64,000 nucleotides of DNA from Haloarcula amylolytica JCM 13557. GTDB taxonomy: Archaea > Halobacteriota > Halobacteria > Halobacteriales > Haloarculaceae. How positions within the stretch are numbered: position 1 is the first letter of the stretch; each line of letters opens with the position of its first letter. Below the pieces are notes generated by a model. It saw nothing but the letters and a program-made list of their open reading frames with translations, had not been told where the DNA came from and did no database searches. The DNA lies in the NCBI RefSeq assembly GCF_000336615.1, contig NZ_AOLW01000024.1, positions 214,611 through 278,610 on the forward strand, in the 5' to 3' direction. This document shows, in pieces, positions 61,943-64,000 of the stretch. Position numbers and translations under genes: made by a program.

Positions 61943-63112
61943 TCAGTCCGGCGTCTCAGCGCCACTGTTTCCCACAGTCGAATCAGTTCCGGGTTCTGGC
62001 GGAGGCGCGTACCGAAACAGTCGGTCACCAGTGTACACGATGAGTTCAGAATCGCTATCTGACTCGATGATACGTTCCTCGGTGTCTATTGCGACGTCCA
62101 CGAGCCCGACGAGCGAATCAACTGAAGTTGTCCAGACGTCGTCGTCGACTGGATCAGCCCGGCCGACGGTTATCCAATCGTCAAACTCCTCACGGGCGGA
62201 CTTGTATGCGAGCCATCGGCGCTCGGCGTCGGTAAGTGTGAGATAGTCGGTCGTGCGCCCGTAGACGAGGGCAGCAGCACCACTAAAGCTACCAAGCAGG
62301 AGCACTGGGCCACCGAGAGTCCAGATCGGTCCATACGCTTTTTCGACCTGCGCTTCGACGGTTCGGTCACCACTGTTCGGAACCGGGCCAGCGTTTTCGA
62401 CCCGGTAGCTGCTCTGACTCGGGATAATCGGGAGGCGATACGTCCGAGTCGTGTCGACCGACTGCCCGTTTCGCGTCCCCGAAAGAGCCACCTGAGAGAC
62501 CACCGCCATCTCAAGTCGACCGGACGTCTGGCCGTGTTCCGAATCGATACGTCGAACAGTTTCGGCTGCGCGACTGACATTCAGCGAGAACGGAACCGTC
62601 AGCCGCTCACCCGCGGCCAGCGACTGCACAGTGCCTTGTGTCAGTGGTCGTTTGACCTCCCAGTAGACGAGCTCTCCGTTCTGGGTTGATTCGACGGAGC
62701 GATACTGAACGAACACGTCAGCCGAGGCCGTAAGATCGCTTTCGTTGCTGGCGCTGAACGTGTACGTGAACGCGCCGTCCAATACGGGGGCGACCGTCCG
62801 GAGATACACAGGTTGATCTTCGAGCACTTCACCCTCTGGAAACGCCGAGGTACCGTTGCGAACTGTCGCATTGTGGGAGAACGATCCGGACGACTGCCAC
62901 GACGACACCTGACGCGTAGTTGTGTCCGTTCCCGGAGCAACGTGGCCCGTATACGTGAGATATCCGCCAACCGCAGCGATGGCGATCAGACAAATCAGTA
63001 GCAGTTCGTAGTTGTCGACGACTCTCCGCCGTGTTTCCCGTCCCAACAACCCCATTGCAACTGTAATACTGGTGCCGACAAATAAGAGTTGATACCGGGT
63101 CAGCAGCGGCAT
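61943..63112 (-). CDS. DUF5305 membrane protein
   Basis: The 389-residue protein has two N-terminal helices (LFVGTSITVAMGLL, YELLLICLIAIAAVGGYLTY), an extracellular beta region (about 70-250), a helix near 270-295 (IWTLGGPVLLLGSFSGAAALVYG) and a cytoplasmic acidic tail. It fits the DUF5305 family, commonly found with archaeal signal peptidase and TasA-like genes. It is probably an accessory protein of the fibre export system. Convergent with the preceding gene (10 bases apart). Confidence 0.82.
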   Translation of the reverse strand: MPLLTRYQLLFVGTSITVAMGLLGRETRRRVVDNYELLLICLIAIAAVGGYLTYTGHVAPGTDTTTRQVSSWQSSGSFSHNATVRNGTSAFPEGEVLEDQPVYLRTVAPVLDGAFTYTFSASNESDLTASADVFVQYRSVESTQNGELVYWEVKRPLTQGTVQSLAAGERLTVPFSLNVSRAAETVRRIDSEHGQTSGRLEMAVVSQVALSGTRNGQSVDTTRTYRLPIIPSQSSYRVENAGPVPNSGDRTVEAQVEKAYGPIWTLGGPVLLLGSFSGAAALVYGRTTDYLTLTDAERRWLAYKSAREEFDDWITVGRADPVDDDVWTTSVDSLVGLVDVAIDTEERIIESDSDSELIVYTGDRLFRYAPPPEPGTDSTVGNSGAETPD

Positions 63113-63468
63113 CCACCTTTCTCCGCCGCCCCATCTCTGCTAACTCCAGCTTCGAATGTCCCGGGAACCAGTTTGTGGCCGTAACAGTATAGTAACAATT
63201 GAAACGATTTACACACTGATCGCACTGCCGTCGTGCGATCAGGTGTGCATTGACTTTCAATGGCTACTATAGTTCGTGCGATCCCACTACGTCGGGCGTT
63301 GCCCCGTCGAAACGGATTTCATGAGCGGACTGTCCGTACTGTATTCTTCGATAGAGTCTTGATCCTGTATGCAACCGTTTTCGAGCAACAGTTCACAACG
63401 TCGAGTCTACAGAGAAAGGCAGGTAACAGTTACGTACCGGCACTTCTCGGGGGTGTAAGAGACGAGGA
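63113..63468. other. Non-coding, 356 bp
   Basis: Only short frames occur (e.g. 63260-63487), with Arg/Val/Thr-rich peptides that run into the tRNA. I call no gene. The DUF5305 promoter should lie near 63130-63150, but I see no strong TATA box. Confidence 0.45.
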
Positions 63469-63544
63469 AGCCAAGGGCCGGATTTGAACCGGCGATGGGC
63501 GGCTCTGCAGGCCGCTGCGTTAGGCCAGACTCTGCCACCTTGGC
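63469..63544 (-). tRNA. tRNA-Cys (anticodon GCA)
   Basis: On the minus strand a 76-nt cloverleaf has acceptor GCCAAGG/CCTTGGC, anticodon stem-loop GCGGC-CTGCAGA-GCCGC, T arm GCCGG-TTCAAAT-CCGGC and discriminator T. No intron. Confidence 0.97.
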
Positions 63545-63590
63545 ACGAATAGGGGTAATCAACTCGGTCGTTTAAGCGTAGCGAATTCAG

Positions 63591-63848
63591 TTAGCCCTCA
63601 CCCTCAGACTGGCCCGGTTCACCGACTCCTTCAACTGGGATAGTACTGTAGATGGATGATTGTGCCTCGTCCGGTGAGTCGAACTGCTCATCATTGACCC
63701 GATCCAGTAGCGCAGCTAACGGTTCGGAGCCGTCTGCGTACACGAGCTGTACATCGTCGAACTCCGCCTGGGCGGTCTCAACCGGCAGGGGGTACGTCGC
63801 TGTTTCGAGAAGCGCCGTAAGTTCGTTTAGCTTGACCTCGCGAGTCAT
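63591..63848 (-). CDS. DUF5789 family protein
   Basis: The 85-residue acidic protein shows the family pattern: MTREVKLNELTALLETATYPL, VQLVYADGSEPLAALLDRV, and the conserved tail PVEGVGEPGQSEGEG. It is a common haloarchaeal small protein of unknown function. It lies 46 bases upstream of the tRNA-Cys on the same strand and may be independent of it. Confidence 0.86.
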   Translation of the reverse strand: MTREVKLNELTALLETATYPLPVETAQAEFDDVQLVYADGSEPLAALLDRVNDEQFDSPDEAQSSIYSTIPVEGVGEPGQSEGEG

Positions 63849-63945
63849 ACAGTACCCTTTCGGTCAGACCACGTAGTTACGCACTGCTTATAAAAATCGA
63901 AAGCCCACCGGAGAGAGATGCCTCTCTTCGATGAGTGAATAAGGT

Positions 63946-64000
63946 ATGAATGGTGGCGGCGAACCGGATTTCCCAGAGGCTCGCGCACTCCAGTACTCCC
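63946..64000 (+). CDS. Start of a gene cut by the window edge
   Basis: An ATG at 63946 opens an 18-codon frame (MNGGGEPDFPEARALQY..) that reaches the window end. The acidic, Gly/Pro-rich start is haloarchaeal in style. TTATAAAAA near 63888-63896 is a TATA-like element about 50 bases before it. Too short for a function. Confidence 0.4.
   Translation, partial: MNGGGEPDFPEARALQYS

Overview
This window looks like a haloarchaeal chromosome, most likely Haloarcula. The DNA is GC-rich, the proteins are strongly acidic, Tat-type (RR) lipoprotein signals and a PGF-CTERM anchor are present, TATA boxes often sit about 27 nt from start codons (leaderless genes), and gene content (Gfo6-type xylose dehydrogenase, DUF5789, archaeal RNase P RNA) matches that group. 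I see no transposase, CRISPR array or replication origin.

Layout. (1) 1-10.3 kb: the 3' part of uvrC, then the oxidative (Weimberg-type) pentose genes xacE, xacF, gfo6/xacA, an MBL-fold hydrolase (candidate lactonase) and xacD, with an HtpX-like protease and long AT-rich non-coding regions between them. (2) 10.4-25.8 kb: exported and membrane functions: a Dyp-peroxidase-like Tat protein with a P19-like lipoprotein, a 5'-nucleotidase, a nucleoside hydrolase, a giant PHP/CehA surface protein with a His-rich lipoprotein, XapX, a quinone-oxidoreductase-like MDR enzyme and a K+/H+ antiporter with a TrkA-C subunit. (3) 24.4-45.8 kb: a large cobalamin (B12) cluster: cbiX, cbiE, cbiC, cobN, chlID, cbtB, cbtA, a seven-gene operon with two cbiH copies, and cbiG-cbiF-cbiL-cbiT. 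(4) 45.9-53.3 kb: uvrB, a rubrerythrin-like protein, RNase P RNA, a nitrite/sulfite reductase, a ParB-like protein and tRNA-Lys. (5) 53.3-64 kb: small membrane and hypothetical proteins, a cluster of SipW-type signal peptidase with TasA-like exported proteins, tRNA-Cys, a DUF5789 protein and the start of one more gene.

Most interesting signals. Five copies of one quasi-palindrome (core ACAA-N6-TTGT inside 28 bp) stand in front of the cobalamin transcription units and the cobalt transporter, so they look like the operator of a B12 regulon. Inside that cluster lies a two-motif LAGLIDADG-fold protein with one catalytic Asp replaced by Cys. A catalytically dead meganuclease that reads a long quasi-palindrome is a natural, untested candidate for the regulator. 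Further leads are a 16-codon upstream ORF that overlaps cbiH, coexistence of early (CbiX) and late (CobN/ChlID) cobalt chelatases, a TasA-like fibre cluster, a tRNA-Lys 3'-end duplication that looks like an att scar, and RNase P RNA with a tandem hairpin insertion.
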